DNA of 64,000 nt from Platanthera guangdongensis (lineage: Eukaryota; Streptophyta; Magnoliopsida; Asparagales; Orchidaceae), in the NCBI GenBank assembly GCA_039583875.1, contig CM077165.1:74822757-74886756 (forward strand), written 5' to 3'. Positions 43,886 to 55,275 of this stretch are shown one piece after another (position 1 is the first letter of the stretch; every line of letters begins with the position of its first letter). The notes beneath the pieces were generated by a model. It worked only from the letters and a program-made list of their open reading frames with translations, made no database searches and was not told the DNA's origin. A program made the translations under genes and the position numbers.

Positions 43886-46869
43886 TAAGACACATCATTG
43901 GTCACCCATTGACCTAAGTTGACCCAAGTCAACCCAAATCCTAAATTGGTCAAACCTACACCTATAGGCCAATTAGTCTAAGTGGGGCACTACCATGGCC
44001 CAACCCAAGTTGGGTGGTGTCATTGGGTCCATGGCCATCAAGTGGGGCCAGAAAACTCATCATGTTGACCAAGTAAACCCAGAAAGTAAACAAGTTAACA
44101 TAGGGCTTAAAGAAAAGAAATGAAATGAGCCAAGCCCAAACCCAATGGCCAAAGCCCATGATTCAAGGCCCATGACCAGCCCAAGAGGTCAATGACAACC
44201 CCTAACCCCCTGAAATAGGAGAGAGGGTACATACATGGGGGTAGTTTAGGAATTTTGGTGAAAAGTAAGAGAGAGAAAGGAGGAAAAGGGGGATGGGGCC
44301 ATGTGGCCCTCCTTCCGTCTGCCCAACCCTTCATACTGAGTTCCCAAGCATCATTTCAGCAGTTTTAGGGGCTGGTGGCCACTTGGCAGCAGGGGTGAAG
44401 CATCCAAAGATGAGGCTGGCCACCTCTTTAAGCAAAACCAACACACCAGCCCATCTCATCCTCATTAGACCATTCCATCACCTTCAGTGAGCCTAAGGAA
44501 TGGAGATCGACTGCTAGAGCAAACCTTTTACTGAATAAACCAGGAAATAATCAAGCTCACCGTAGAGAGCATCGGCCATGGCGCACCACCACCGCATACG
44601 CTGCCAAGCCCGCATCCAGGTCCATTTCACCTACCCTCGCCCCATGCTAGCTCTCTAGATCGATTAGGCGAGACATCGGGCTCAATTGAGCCTGATACCA
44701 TGTGAGCTGTAAGAAAAAATGCCTAGCTTTCCTTCTAGCTCTGGATCGCCGGAGAAGCAACCTCCGGCAGCCACACCGCCGAGAAACGAAAGCCCCCACC
44801 TCAACGATGGTGGTGGAGATAATAGACAGCGGTGGCAGTGGCTAAGTTAGCTGGAATAAGAAAAACAAATCGGCCCAGGAATACTGAATCGTGACCGTCA
44901 GTTGATGGGGACGATGAACCGAACTCGTGGGTTTTAACTCATTTAAATCAATTAATATGATTAATTATGAATTGTGAAATCTGTCACACATTTAAAGTTG
45001 GCTTGCATGCAATTTTTAGGTCTTCTAGAGGCATTTTCAGAAGTTATGATTAATAGGAAAAAGGTAGATCTAGTCTTACCTTTAAAATTCCACACTAAAG
45101 TCATGATTTGGAACAGTAGAACTCCTTGTAGGACCATTCTACCATGACTGGTCCTAGGCTAGGGCTAGTATTATAATGGGAGCCTAAGCCAAACCATAAG
45201 TCCTCATGACCTGTGATTTTGGTCATGCATGTGACTAGGTCATACATAGGTACTGACCAAAAATAGGAATTTTTGGGATGAGTTTTTTATAGTTTTTGGA
45301 GAAATATCATTTATCAAATAAGTGGAATTTTTGGAGATCTACAACTCCAAATGGCCTCAAATTTTGGTGGCATGTCCATTAGGTCAATATAAAATCATGG
45401 TAGAAATTTTAGGTGCTTTTGACCTCTGCATGTTTGGGAAATCCCACATGCATGAGATATGTATGTTCAAATTTGGGGTGACTATAGTAAAACTAGAAAA
45501 AAAAGAGAATTTAGCCCATTTGGACCATTTCATGTCCATGAAACTCTGGATAGAGGCTTATAGGTATAAGATACACCTACCATAGGAAGGATGAGATTTT
45601 TTGGATCAAAAATCACATTAAATAGATTTATTGGAAATTAGCTCCATTTGGTAATATAAATTTGAAAATAGGGCAATTACTTTATTTAATTCTGAAACTC
45701 CATGAAAAGCCTTAGTGGGATATTATAAACCTCTGAAAATTTTTATAAGCTTGTTTTGATAATTTATCTTCGGTTTTTAGTAGAATTACCATATTGCCCT
45801 TTTTGAAAATTAATTAAAAGAAAAGGAAATTGGTGCTGACAAATTATGGGAAACTTCGTAGCATTTTAATTCTATTATTAGAATTCTGTGTAATTATTTT
45901 ATAATTTATGGGTGAATATGTAAGTTGAAAAATCAAGAAGTGGCATTTTGGTAATATTATCATTATGGAATTTTGCTATGTCAAATCACTGGTTAGGATC
46001 ACCAAATTCTGTATGTTGTTTTGTTATATCAATATTGAACTCCAGTAATTTTCCTAGAAGTTTTGGTTATATAATGGATGTACTTCATTTGGAAAATGGT
46101 TTAATTATGATTTTAATCTTTAATGGAAATTATATAGAAATTTAAATTGAAAAATTATGATCCCTGGTAGGCAGTCATATTTAACCTATTTGAACACCAG
46201 TAAAATTTCTTAGGTACGTGGACTCAATGGATCTAGTACATCATGCACAAAGTGACTTAGGTCACTTAATTAAAAGATTTAATTTAGGGACTTAATTACT
46301 TAGAAAAATGGTGATATCCTAAATGGTCAACACCATACACCATACCAACTCATGATAATTAATTAGGGGCATTCGGCACAAGGAATTGGAAGTCCTATCA
46401 TACATGTTAGTATTAGGTCATGGGTTGCGCTTAGCAAAAGTAGCAGGTATTATTGGGACCCACAGGGGATACGATAGACGGTTGAGTTAATAACTATATT
46501 GGGAAGATAAACTTGGTTGGTGTCTAGTAGGTTACTTCATAGTATCGAGTGATAGAGTGCAAAACCCCAAGGACAGTAGCTAGAACGGAGACCGGCAGAA
46601 GACCGTCGATTCCTCAATAATATCCGAAGTCATTAGGTTCGTTCCAGAGTAATAACGAGAGCTGGGTATGGATCATAGGTAGACATTAATAAAAGTAAGT
46701 ATCCTTGCGAAAGGGAACTTTGGGCTTTCAATCCCATCTTGGTTCCTAGTGCCCCCAAGACCCCTTCATTGGGCATACCCTGGGCAGTCCTGGGATTAAC
46801 CCTAAATGGCTCGGAAAAACAAACATTGGACAAGAGTAGTCTAATAGGATAAGAGAACATGGTAAAATT

Positions 46870-47000
46870 CTCACCCGTGAAGGGTTGGAGGGATTCAGAA
46901 CTTAGACACTGATGTGCAATCTCACTCGTGAAGGGTTGGAGTGATTCAGAACTAAGGCACTGATGTGCAATCTCACTCGTGATGGTTTGGAGTGTTTCAG
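46870..47000. repeat. 51-bp tandem repeat, about 2.6 copies
   Basis: Units start at 46870, 46921 and 46972, each with CTCACTCGTGAAGGGTTGGA and then CACTGATGTGCAAT. Copies 1 and 2 differ at a few bases and copy 3 is partial. Confidence 0.9.
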
Positions 47001-47502
47001 GATGGGTTGAACCTGTGAGCTGGAGGCTCAGGTTGGAATATCTTACATGTGCATAGAAATAAACTTGTGCCGAGTCATGCGTTACTAGACCAATCGTCAC
47101 ACCAATCGAAGTACCGTGACTCTGGCGAGGTGTGATGGTTTGACGGGCCAGTGAGTTTTTTTACACTGCGGTCTGGAGGACGATCCCCAAAAATGAATAC
47201 TAGACCAAAAATACTGGCAGGTAGCCAGCAAATAGTATGTAGAGACTCTAGAGTGCACCTAGGACGTGTATAGAGGCGTATGAGAGGTCTAGGTCTGGTA
47301 GTGTGTATACCCGCCTAGGAGTGGAGACGCCCGCTCTACTGCTGCTGTAGCCACAATGGTGGTACCAGAGAGTGATGCTAGCTCCAAAAAGTGGGAACTA
47401 AAGGTCTATAATCACAGAGTTGTGTGTGTGAGATGCATTTGCATGAATCATAACCTGCATACATAACATACATACATATTTAGGTCATATGCACCATGGA
47501 TC

Positions 47503-47597
47503 CTTATCATATAAATTAGTATGCGCTCTTTTATATGATAAGTTATATTTGGAAACCTTAACTTATAATTTTGTATGGGCATTCTTATAAGTTAAGG
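47503..47597. repeat. twin hairpins in the F LTR
   Basis: Stem 1 is CTTATCATATAA (47503-47514) with TTATATGATAAG (47531-47542). Stem 2 is CCTTAACTTATAA (47556-47568) with TTATAAGTTAAGG (47585-47597). Both stems are perfect and both loops are 16 bases, with similar GTATG-GC text. The pair recurs, diverged, at 10255-10353. Confidence 0.85.
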
Positions 47598-47640
47598 TAC
47601 TTTTGTGATGGTAGTTTAGTAGTTGTGTAGTTTACTTACG

Positions 47641-47754
47641 GTTCTTTACCTTACTTTACTTGCAGTACTGTTCTTTACCTTACTTTACATGTTGTACTGT
47701 TCTTACCTTACTTTACTTGCAGTACTATTCTTTTATTACTTTACATGTAATATA
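47641..47754. repeat. 29-bp tandem repeat, about four copies
   Basis: Units begin GTTCTTTACCTTACTTTAC at 47641, 47670 and 47699 (one base shorter), with a decayed fourth copy. Alternate copies end TTGCAGTACT and ATGTTGTACT, suggesting a 58-bp higher-order unit. Confidence 0.88.
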
Positions 47755-48392
47755 TAGAACTGCTAGACTTGATAGTTTAGTTCTAATGTCACCTGCTCTT
47801 ATTTCATACCCCTTATTGTCCTCTACTTCATCATCCTGCGCGGTGCCTAGGAGCCGCGGGGGCGAGGTGTGGAGGAAATGGCTTAGTCTTTATGACTAAC
47901 TATCGGTTATGACCTTATCATTTTAGGGGCTCGAGTAGATGGAGCACCAGTACGACCAGCAGGACGAGGTGGCAGGACTTGAGGAGCTGATACCACCACT
48001 ACTATTACTGTAGCCCGGTGTCAGGTGATGACGCGTGTACCATTGATAGATTAGCTTCCGCTTGATTGTATTTGTAAGAGAGAGATTTGACATCAATGTA
48101 CAGGGCATAAGCCCTTTTCTATTTCTGTTGTACTCATTATGGACTATTATTGTACTTTCATCTTTATATATATATATATGGTATGTATTGCGATCTTTGT
48201 GGACTTGTTAGTTATTACTACTTGTTTTACTTCTAATCTCGATTGGCTGAAACTGGTTGAATAATTGTACTCGCCGGCAGGATCGGCGTCTTGTGGTGTC
48301 GACTAACACGTGAGTTAGTGTCACCATAACGCGGTGGTACTGGGCATAAGACTGAGTTACATCCTTAGTAAGGGGAGAGGGGTCTTACAAAC

Positions 48393-48404
48393 TGGTATCA
48401 CTTG
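48393..48404 (+). promoter_or_regulatory. primer-binding site of F
   Basis: TGGTATCACTTG lies three bases after the LTR end. It is a decayed or variant Met-type site. Confidence 0.65.
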
Positions 48405-48652
48405 TACAAACGATCATAAGAGAAGAAGTCCACAGCAATGGGTTACCCCGCTCCAGCATTAGTTTGTGGACAAACTATGCAGCAGAAGCAATGGTGTGCC
48501 CATATGTAAAAAAGTCACTTAAAACAGTCCACCTAAGAAATGAGTTAGGCCGATTCTAATATAAACCTTACCTTTATGCAGCCTCCACAGGCCGCCGTAC
48601 CACAGAATGTGGTTCCTCTCCCTATGTCAGCCATTCCATTTCAGCGACGAAG

Positions 48653-48903
48653 ATGGGGCAGACCGTGATGGCCATTCTTGAGGCCTTTAGAGCCCAGGAG
48701 GTCCCGGCATAGCTGCCAAATCTAGGATCAAACTGGTTGAGTACATTCAGGAACTTGTCCTTGCCTATGTACCACGGGACGGAGAATGCGGTAAAGACCA
48801 AGAAATGGCTCGAGGCCATACAGGAGATGCTGGCAGACATCAACTGCCCTGTCAGCCATGCAGTCCCGTTGGCATCTTCTGTTCTGGATGTCCACGCAAA
48901 GAG
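48653..48903 (+). pseudogene. gag: F gag, 5' part
   Basis: ATG 48653 gives MGQTVMAILEAFRAQE, matching the gag of I. A TAG follows after about 19 codons; the frame then continues with GSNWLSTFRNLSLPMY, KKWLEAIQEMLADI and SSVLDVHAKS, where the solo LTR L begins at 48904. The 250 bp between primer site and ATG are an untranslated leader. Together with the part at 51854 it encodes the capsid core. Confidence 0.82.
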
Positions 48904-51848
48904 TGTAAGACCCCCCCCCCCCTCCCCCTTACCAAGGAGGGCTACCGGGTATTATGCCCAGAACCGCCGTCTTACGGTGACACTAACGCACGGTTTAGTC
49001 GACACCGCAACACGCCGATTCTGCCGTCTAATACGATCATAAAACCTGTAGGCCAATATGAGAAAAAGAAGTATAGCAGTACATCAAATCCACTTGTCCA
49101 CAAGTCACAGAGTACATATCATATATATAAATGAAGAGTACAGAAACATAGTCCACAATAAGTACAAATGAAGAGCAATAAGGGTTTTAATTAAATTATT
49201 AATTTAATCCCCTACGTCATTTAATACATGAAGTATCACAAATCTAAATCCACTGACCTAAGTAATTTTTCCTGAGATGTATCTTGGTGCCATATTGCTG
49301 TCTACCAAAGTTAATAATTTTCCTTGGATTATTTCTATTTATTCCTTAATTTATACAAAATTCATACAATTGTCATTTTTCAAATGAAGTAGAAGGAATA
49401 CATTACTGAAAATTCTAGGAACATTACAGAGCTTATATATCATTAGTTTAAGGCTAATGGCAGAGTTTCATCAACTTCTTTAGCGTAATGGCCTACCAAA
49501 TTCAATTCTATATAATTTACCAAAATGCCATTATAAGCTTTAAAACTTTACTGATTCATCAAGAAATGCTGAGATAAATATCCAAGGTTATTTATTCACA
49601 AATACAACCCTAGAAAAGTTTTTCATAATTTTCTACTGAATAATTCCATCAATTGCTAAATAAATGTGATAATGGCAAAAATTGTAATTTCTACATAACT
49701 CCACTTAAAATTCATCAAACAAAGAAATAAAAATTTTCAGGAGTTAAGTCTAACATGATATTGACCTTGACAAAAATTGGGTATTTTATCTCAAGGATAA
49801 GCGTATTCTAAAATTTATTTATCAAAAAGTCCAATTTTTCAAAAATTCCAAATAATGGGATTTTTGCTTCCAAAAATGCCATTATTACTAAGAGAGGTGT
49901 ATTACTCCCTATTATGTCTCTATAAATAAATTTATGATTTTTGAGTGTTCCAAGTTGGCTGAATTCACAATATTTCATTTTAGGCTAAATGCACACCAAA
50001 CCTATAACAAGCCAACACATGCAAGTGGATTTACCCAACATGTAGTGGTCCAAATTGGCTGAAATTTTACACCTACACTGATAATGCCCCTAAGGTAATT
50101 AAAACAAAATTTGGGGCCATTTGGAGCCATACAACTCAAATTATTTCATTTATTTACGTTTTGATGATTAAGCAAAAACTATAAGAAATATTTCCCCAAA
50201 AATTCTCAATTTTTGGCCGAGGCTAAATATTCCCTAATCATGCATGTACCCAAAATTTAGGGCCATGTTGATTACTGATTTGACTTGGGCATCAAAATGA
50301 ATTTCTGTCCTTGTTTAGGACCAGCCCTAGACAAATGTTCCTACAAGTCAAACCACTGGACCAAATCTCAAGTTTAGGATAGCAAATTAAAGGTAAGACA
50401 GTCAGCTACAATTTGCATGTTGAGTGTCAGATCTGCAAATGCATCTAAGAGGCCTAAATCGTGCTTGAAAAATGACTAAGTTTATGTGACAATTATTTAA
50501 TTAATACTATAGTTTCTAATTTGATTTAAATCAAACGGCCGCCCGAATCTTAAAGCATAAATTGACGGCATCTGTTTATCTTCACCACCCATCCAACGGC
50601 TGAGATCGAGCCGACCTGGGGGATATTGCGGGGCCATTTCCGTCCACCATAGGCGGCACCACCCCAGGCCAACGGTGCCATCACCTACACGGTGGTGGTG
50701 GCTATCCCTTGCCGGTGATGGGGCGGCGGAAGACGGCGGAGGCGGCAATCCCGAGCAGTAAGGAGATGCTTGAGAAATATCACATTTCTTCCATGGAATC
50801 GGGCTCAATTGAGCCCGATATCTCACCTAGTTGATCTAGGATTCTAGTACGGGTAGAGGTAGGGTGAAACGGACATGTATGGCGGCGCGGCGGCGAGTTT
50901 GGCAGTGGGTGGCCATGGTTGTATAGCTCCGGCGATCTCCTACTCAAAATCACGATTCTCCACCATTTTCTTCGATCCAATAGTCGATTTCCACTCCTCT
51001 CCTCTCTCTAAAGCTGATGGTGGGGGTGATTTGGGCTAAGAAGGGGTGTATGGAGAGATAATCCCAAGGGGGGGGGGGGGTCGGGTTGAGCTTTGGTTGC
51101 TCCACCCATGGTGCCAAGTGGTCACCATGCTATAGATTCTTCTGGAATTGCCTGAGGAGGCCGGCCAGCAGGTTTAGGCAGCTGGACAGCAGTTGCATGT
51201 GTGGCCATGTGGCCATCCTCCCCTTCATTTCCCTTTCTCTCTCCTCTTCTTCTCCAAATTCCTTTTCTACCCCTTTGCATGTATTCTCTTACCTGATTTT
51301 GGGGGTTAGGAGTTGTCTTTGACCATTTGGGTTGGCCTTGGGCTGATTTGGATGGGCTTAGCCCAATGGGAATGAGTTTGGCCTTCATTTTCTCTTTTAG
51401 GCTAAATGGGTTGACTTGGTTGACTCGAGTTGACTTGGTCAACCAAGGTGAGTGGGCTGACCCCACTTGGTGTTCATGGGTCTAGTGGCACCACCCAACT
51501 TAGGTTGGGCCAAGGTGATGCCCCACTTGGGCTAATTGGGCATATAGGTATAGGTTTGACCAAATTAAAGCCATGGTTGACTTTGGTCAACCAGGGTCAA
51601 AGGGTTGACCTAATGGCATGCCCTAATGTCCATTTAGATTGTTTTAGGGTTAGGGAAATGTGGTGGGGTCATGGTGTGGTTAGGGTTCCTATTTAGGCTA
51701 GTTTGACCTAGTTTGACTTTGGCCCCTTAGTGGGCCCACATGGCTACAACCCACTACCCAGGGTCAAACCTAGCTAAATCCCCTATCACCCACCCCATGC
51801 CTAACCCAATCTAAGTTGAGGAGTCTAAAAGTAACATGGAATGTTACA
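48904..51848 (-). mobile_element. solo LTR L inserted in the F gag, minus strand
   Basis: A 2945-bp segment begins TGTAAGACCCC and ends ATGTTACA, flanked by AAGAG on both sides (48899-48903, 51849-51853). It has no internal region, so it is a solo LTR from unequal recombination. Its reverse complement aligns with the F LTR, so a member of the same or a closely related family inserted into F. A poly-C run near its edge and a poly-G run at 51068-51079 are expanded relative to F. The gag frame resumes across it. Confidence 0.9.
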
Positions 51849-51853
51849 AAGAG

Positions 51854-52580
51854 GTGGTGGAAGTCCATGTTGGACTCCACCTATGCAGATAGGGCACTGT
51901 TAGATATTTATTCAGAGGAATTCAGCGAGTCATTCTTGGAGCATTTTGTGTCCACCACGGACAGGGACGAGCTAGAAGAGAGGTTTATGAACCTCAAATA
52001 GGGGACAAGGTCAGTGATCAAGTAATAGAGGGAGTTTTCCCATCTGGCCAGGTTTGTGTGGATACATGATTTGGATGACAAGAGGTACGCAAAGAGATTC
52101 TACTGGGGCATTAGAGATGATTTGAGACAGGCCCTACTATTCATCTCTCATGGCACTTCATCTCAGATCATAGAGATGGCCAAGAAGCTGGAGGCAGACC
52201 AGCTGATGGTGTAGAGCAGGGGAAAGAGATCATTGGATGGGTCATCCTTCGAGGAGAGTAGTCAGGGCTCACAGAGTGGCAGATTTATGAGGCATAAGAG
52301 GGGTGGGGGACACTATGATCCCAACTTCGGGCAGGAGCAGAGGCCTCCTGTAGCACTAGTTCCTCCACCACTATAGACACATGGCCCGATGAGGAAAGAT
52401 GATCGTCGCCAGCTACCGGTAGTTCGTTTTGGTTGCCACCAGCCGGGCCATAATAGATCTGAGTGCCCTCATCTATTTCGTCCACTTCCTCCTCCACCTC
52501 CTCCAGCTCTAGTGGCCCCTCTAACACAGCTGTGCCGAGGCTGAGGATGAGGTCGAGCCCGAGGTCAAGGACCTTAGGGC
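51854..52580 (+). pseudogene. gag: F gag, 3' part with degenerate zinc knuckle
   Basis: Gag resumes right after the solo LTR: RWWKSMLDSTYADRA, EEFSESFLEHFVSTTDRDELEERF, LARFVWIHDLDDKRYAKRF, LRQALLF and MAKKLEADQL. Stops occur near 51999, 52023 and 52213. Near 52435-52475 is GCHQPGHNRSECPH, a zinc knuckle missing its first Cys. A Pro-rich tail follows. The minus-strand ORF here is a shadow. Confidence 0.78.
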
Positions 52581-52639
52581 CGAGGCATCGGACAAGAGTA
52601 GGTGTACGTATTAGACCTCGCCAAGCCGAAGAATCCTGA

Positions 52640-53727
52640 GGACGTCAACACAGGTATGTAGAAAGTATTATGAATTTAATATTTTTCAATATATGACACT
52701 TGACCGTGTAGAATAACAACCAATTTAAAACTCAAATCAGCCTTGGACATAGTCTTTATCAGCGGCAAGTCCGCTCATACACTATTCGATATGGGGGTTC
52801 GCACTCGTTCGTATCAGAAGCCTTTATGGAAGGACTGGATGGCGTGGAACGATTCACAGGCTCGACGATGAGGGAGTGGCTACCTGATGGATCAGAGCTA
52901 TTATCATCTGCCAAGTGAAACATGGAGGCAAAAATTGGCAGAAAGACATTTGAAGTACCTGCAATGATCCTAACGATACTAGACTTCGACCTGATCCTGG
53001 GCATGACATGGTTGCATTGGAACCATGTCTAGATCGATTGTCCGTCGAAGAGGATCACATTGAGGCACGAGTACTCCTACGTCATCGTCGAAGGTATTAG
53101 ACTTCTCTCCTACCTTTTATTATCATCTATATAGGCTATCAAAGCCCAGAAGCAGGGAGAGGAATTATACATTATCTGCTTCGAGATGGCGGGAGCATAA
53201 GCTTCTACTATTGACATCCCGGTGGTTCAGGATTTATCCGACGTATTTCCGGAGAAATTGCCCGGATTTCCACTGGCCAGGGACATGGACTTCCGTATTT
53301 AGTAATTGCTGGGAGCGAGGCCCGTATCTCGGGCACCATACAGGATGGCCCCAAAGGAGCTAGCGGAGTTCAGGACGCAGCTACAGGAGCTGGTGGAGTC
53401 AGGATTTATCCGACTGAGCTCATCACCATGGGGAGCACCAGTGTTATTCGTCAAGAAGAAGGATGGGTCGATGTGGCTCTGCATTTACTACCAGGAGTTG
53501 AATCGATTGATGGTCTGAAACACATATCTGTTGCCCCGAATCAACGAGCTTTTTAATCTACTTCAGGGAGACTTCTGGTTGTCCAAGTTGGATTTGAGAT
53601 CCGGATACTATCAGTTGTGGATCTACGACGAGGTTATTCCGATGACGGCTTTCAGTTCCCGCTATGGATTGTACGAGTTCACGGTGATGCCCTTCGGGCT
53701 AACGAATGTGCCTTATGCAAATTTTCA
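52640..53727 (+). pseudogene. pol: F protease remnant and RT N-terminal half
   Basis: Weak protease text (SGKSAHTLFDMG near 52760) is followed by heavily mutated sequence. RT is clear from 53306: [41 protein letters not shown] and, after TGA at 53516, LPRINELFNLLQG, SKLDLRSGYYQL and MPFGLTNVP. The gene stops at 53727 in the middle of RT, before the YxDD box, where Athila gag begins. It is non-functional. Confidence 0.8.
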
Positions 53728-54133
53728 AAATGATGCTTCGGAGTTTATAAAAGAATTTCTGCCACCTCCCTATCCCGCTAAGCTTAGGAAAGACAAATTA
53801 GATGATCAGTACCAACGCTTTCTCGAGATGTTAAAACAAATTCATATTAATATGTCATTTCACGAAGCTACTAGTCAAATGCCTAAGTACGCTAAATATC
53901 TTAAGGATTTGTTGACTAATAAAAAGAAACTGGAAAATCTATCTCATGTAACGTTGAACGAAGAGTGCTCGGCGGTCATTAATAATTCTAATCTTCCTAA
54001 AAAGATAAACGACCCGGGTAGCTTTTCTATTCCTTGTGTTTTGGGTAATATTTTCGTAAAGCTCGCGTTAGCGGATCTTGGTGCGAGCATCAACTTGATG
54101 TCATTTTCCTTATTTAAGAAACTAGGATTGGTC
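53728..54133 (+). pseudogene. gag-pro: Athila gag C-terminus and protease start
   Basis: The frame is in register with F's RT by chance. Seen: FLPPPYPAKLRKDKLDDQ, FLEMLKQIHINMSF, MPKYAKYLKDLLTNKKKL, VTLNEECSAVI, DPGSFSIPCVLG and the protease motif ADLGASINLMSFSLFKKLG, in which DLGAS is the Athila form of the aspartic-protease active site. It is cut after KLGLV by M. The next codon after M's removal is in frame at 61277. The upstream gag is deleted. Confidence 0.85.
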
Positions 54134-55198
54134 TGATGTAGGGATGTCGGATCGGAGATCTCCATGAAGCTAATGCTCTATCTCCGCTCTACACGTCGTA
54201 GATCTACCGCACCTACACAGCACCTATCGCCCACAATAGTTCCTCGTCACAAGAACGCAGTACAAACAACAAAGGAGGAATGGTCGACTCGAAAACAACG
54301 ATCGGAAATTTGAGTTGGAATATTCCCCAAGAAAACACAAAGGTTGCCACTAGTTTTTGAGAACAAGACCAAGGCTATAGGACAAGATCCGCTCAGGTAA
54401 ATAGGATCCACCCGATCTGGAAATAAAAAGCCTTGCAACGGCGATTTCGATTCAAAACTTGCAGCGATTAAATTAACGATCCGGAGAAAACAATTTGCGA
54501 AAACCACCACAACTAAAGAGAAGAAATCACACAAGGGAGGGGGGAGAGATTACCCAACCGGAAAGCTTTCACACAAGATAATTGTGGGAGAATCACTCTC
54601 TCCACGGATCCACCGGCGTCACACCGAATGGTTCTCAACCTTCTTCCAAGGAGTCGCACCGAAGGAAGCCACGCCGGAGTTGCACCGAATGGATGGAGGG
54701 AGCAAGGGGGGGGCTTCACACCACACAAGGGGGCGGAGGCTTGGAGAACACTCCTCTTGGCCGAAATTTCACAAAGAGGAAATTAGGTTTTTCAATCTTC
54801 TAATTATCTCATAAGAAAGCCTCCTTATATAGGAGTTACAAACAAGCCTTAACCCTTCATGATGGAGATGTAATCTCATCCATCCGAATGGCTAATTGCA
54901 CACCAACATTAACATTATTAAAAATTAAAAATAATAAAACATGCAATGAATATAAATTTATCACATGAACATAGGATAATTTTATATTCCTAATATAAAA
55001 TAGAGTGCAAGAAAAGGAAATAAAAAAGGCTAATTCTTTGTAGTGGCTGCAGCACGCCGCGGGCGGAGGTTGTAGCGTAGCCTTCTATTAGCGTCGTCGT
55101 GCCGCCTCACGTCCTTGATTTGTATTGCCTTATCAACTGGATCATCATCAACATCGTCAGCATCGTCTTCAAATGGTGGAGGAGGGGGAACGCCATCA
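54134..55198 (-). repeat. 3' LTR of M (1065 bp)
   Basis: It is the left copy in window coordinates. On the minus strand it begins TGATGGCGTTCCCCC right after the polypurine tract (GAGCGGGGGAGGAT, complement 55199-55212). The first ~170 bases on the minus strand continue the pol reading frame down to a TAG at 55030. Confidence 0.92.
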
Positions 55199-55275
55199 AT
55201 CCTCCCCCGCTCAAATGCACGCATCTCCGTTGCGTGGTCTAAGCGATAGCGGTGAAGTAGAGCGCCATCCAAACT

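Larger units (their letters stand above)
43886..48389 (+). repeat. 5' LTR of F (4504 bp visible)
   Basis: It ends GAGAGGGGTCTTACA directly before the primer site. The first 2.4 kb and the last 0.3 kb align with the reverse complement of solo LTR L (48904-51848), for example CCCAAGTTGGGTGGTG near 44003 and GGGCTCAATTGAGC near 44680. A 1.8-kb block at about 46310-48110 has no counterpart in L. It contains a 51-bp tandem repeat, twin hairpins and a 29-bp tandem repeat. There is no supported gene. Confidence 0.78.
43886..53727 (+). mobile_element. Ty3/gypsy element F with a very long LTR, 3'-truncated
   Basis: A 4.5-kb 5' LTR segment is followed by a Met-like primer site, gag (split by solo LTR L), protease remnants and RT up to the MPFGL box, then an abrupt change to Athila sequence at 53727/53728. 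Everything after mid-RT and the 3' LTR is missing. The left end of the LTR is cut by G. The gag is homologous to fragment I. Confidence 0.83.

Noticed and set aside
53531..54136. A 201-codon gene with RT-like N-terminus
   Set aside because: A chance fusion of F reverse transcriptase with Athila gag at a deletion junction, ending in the first bases of M's LTR.
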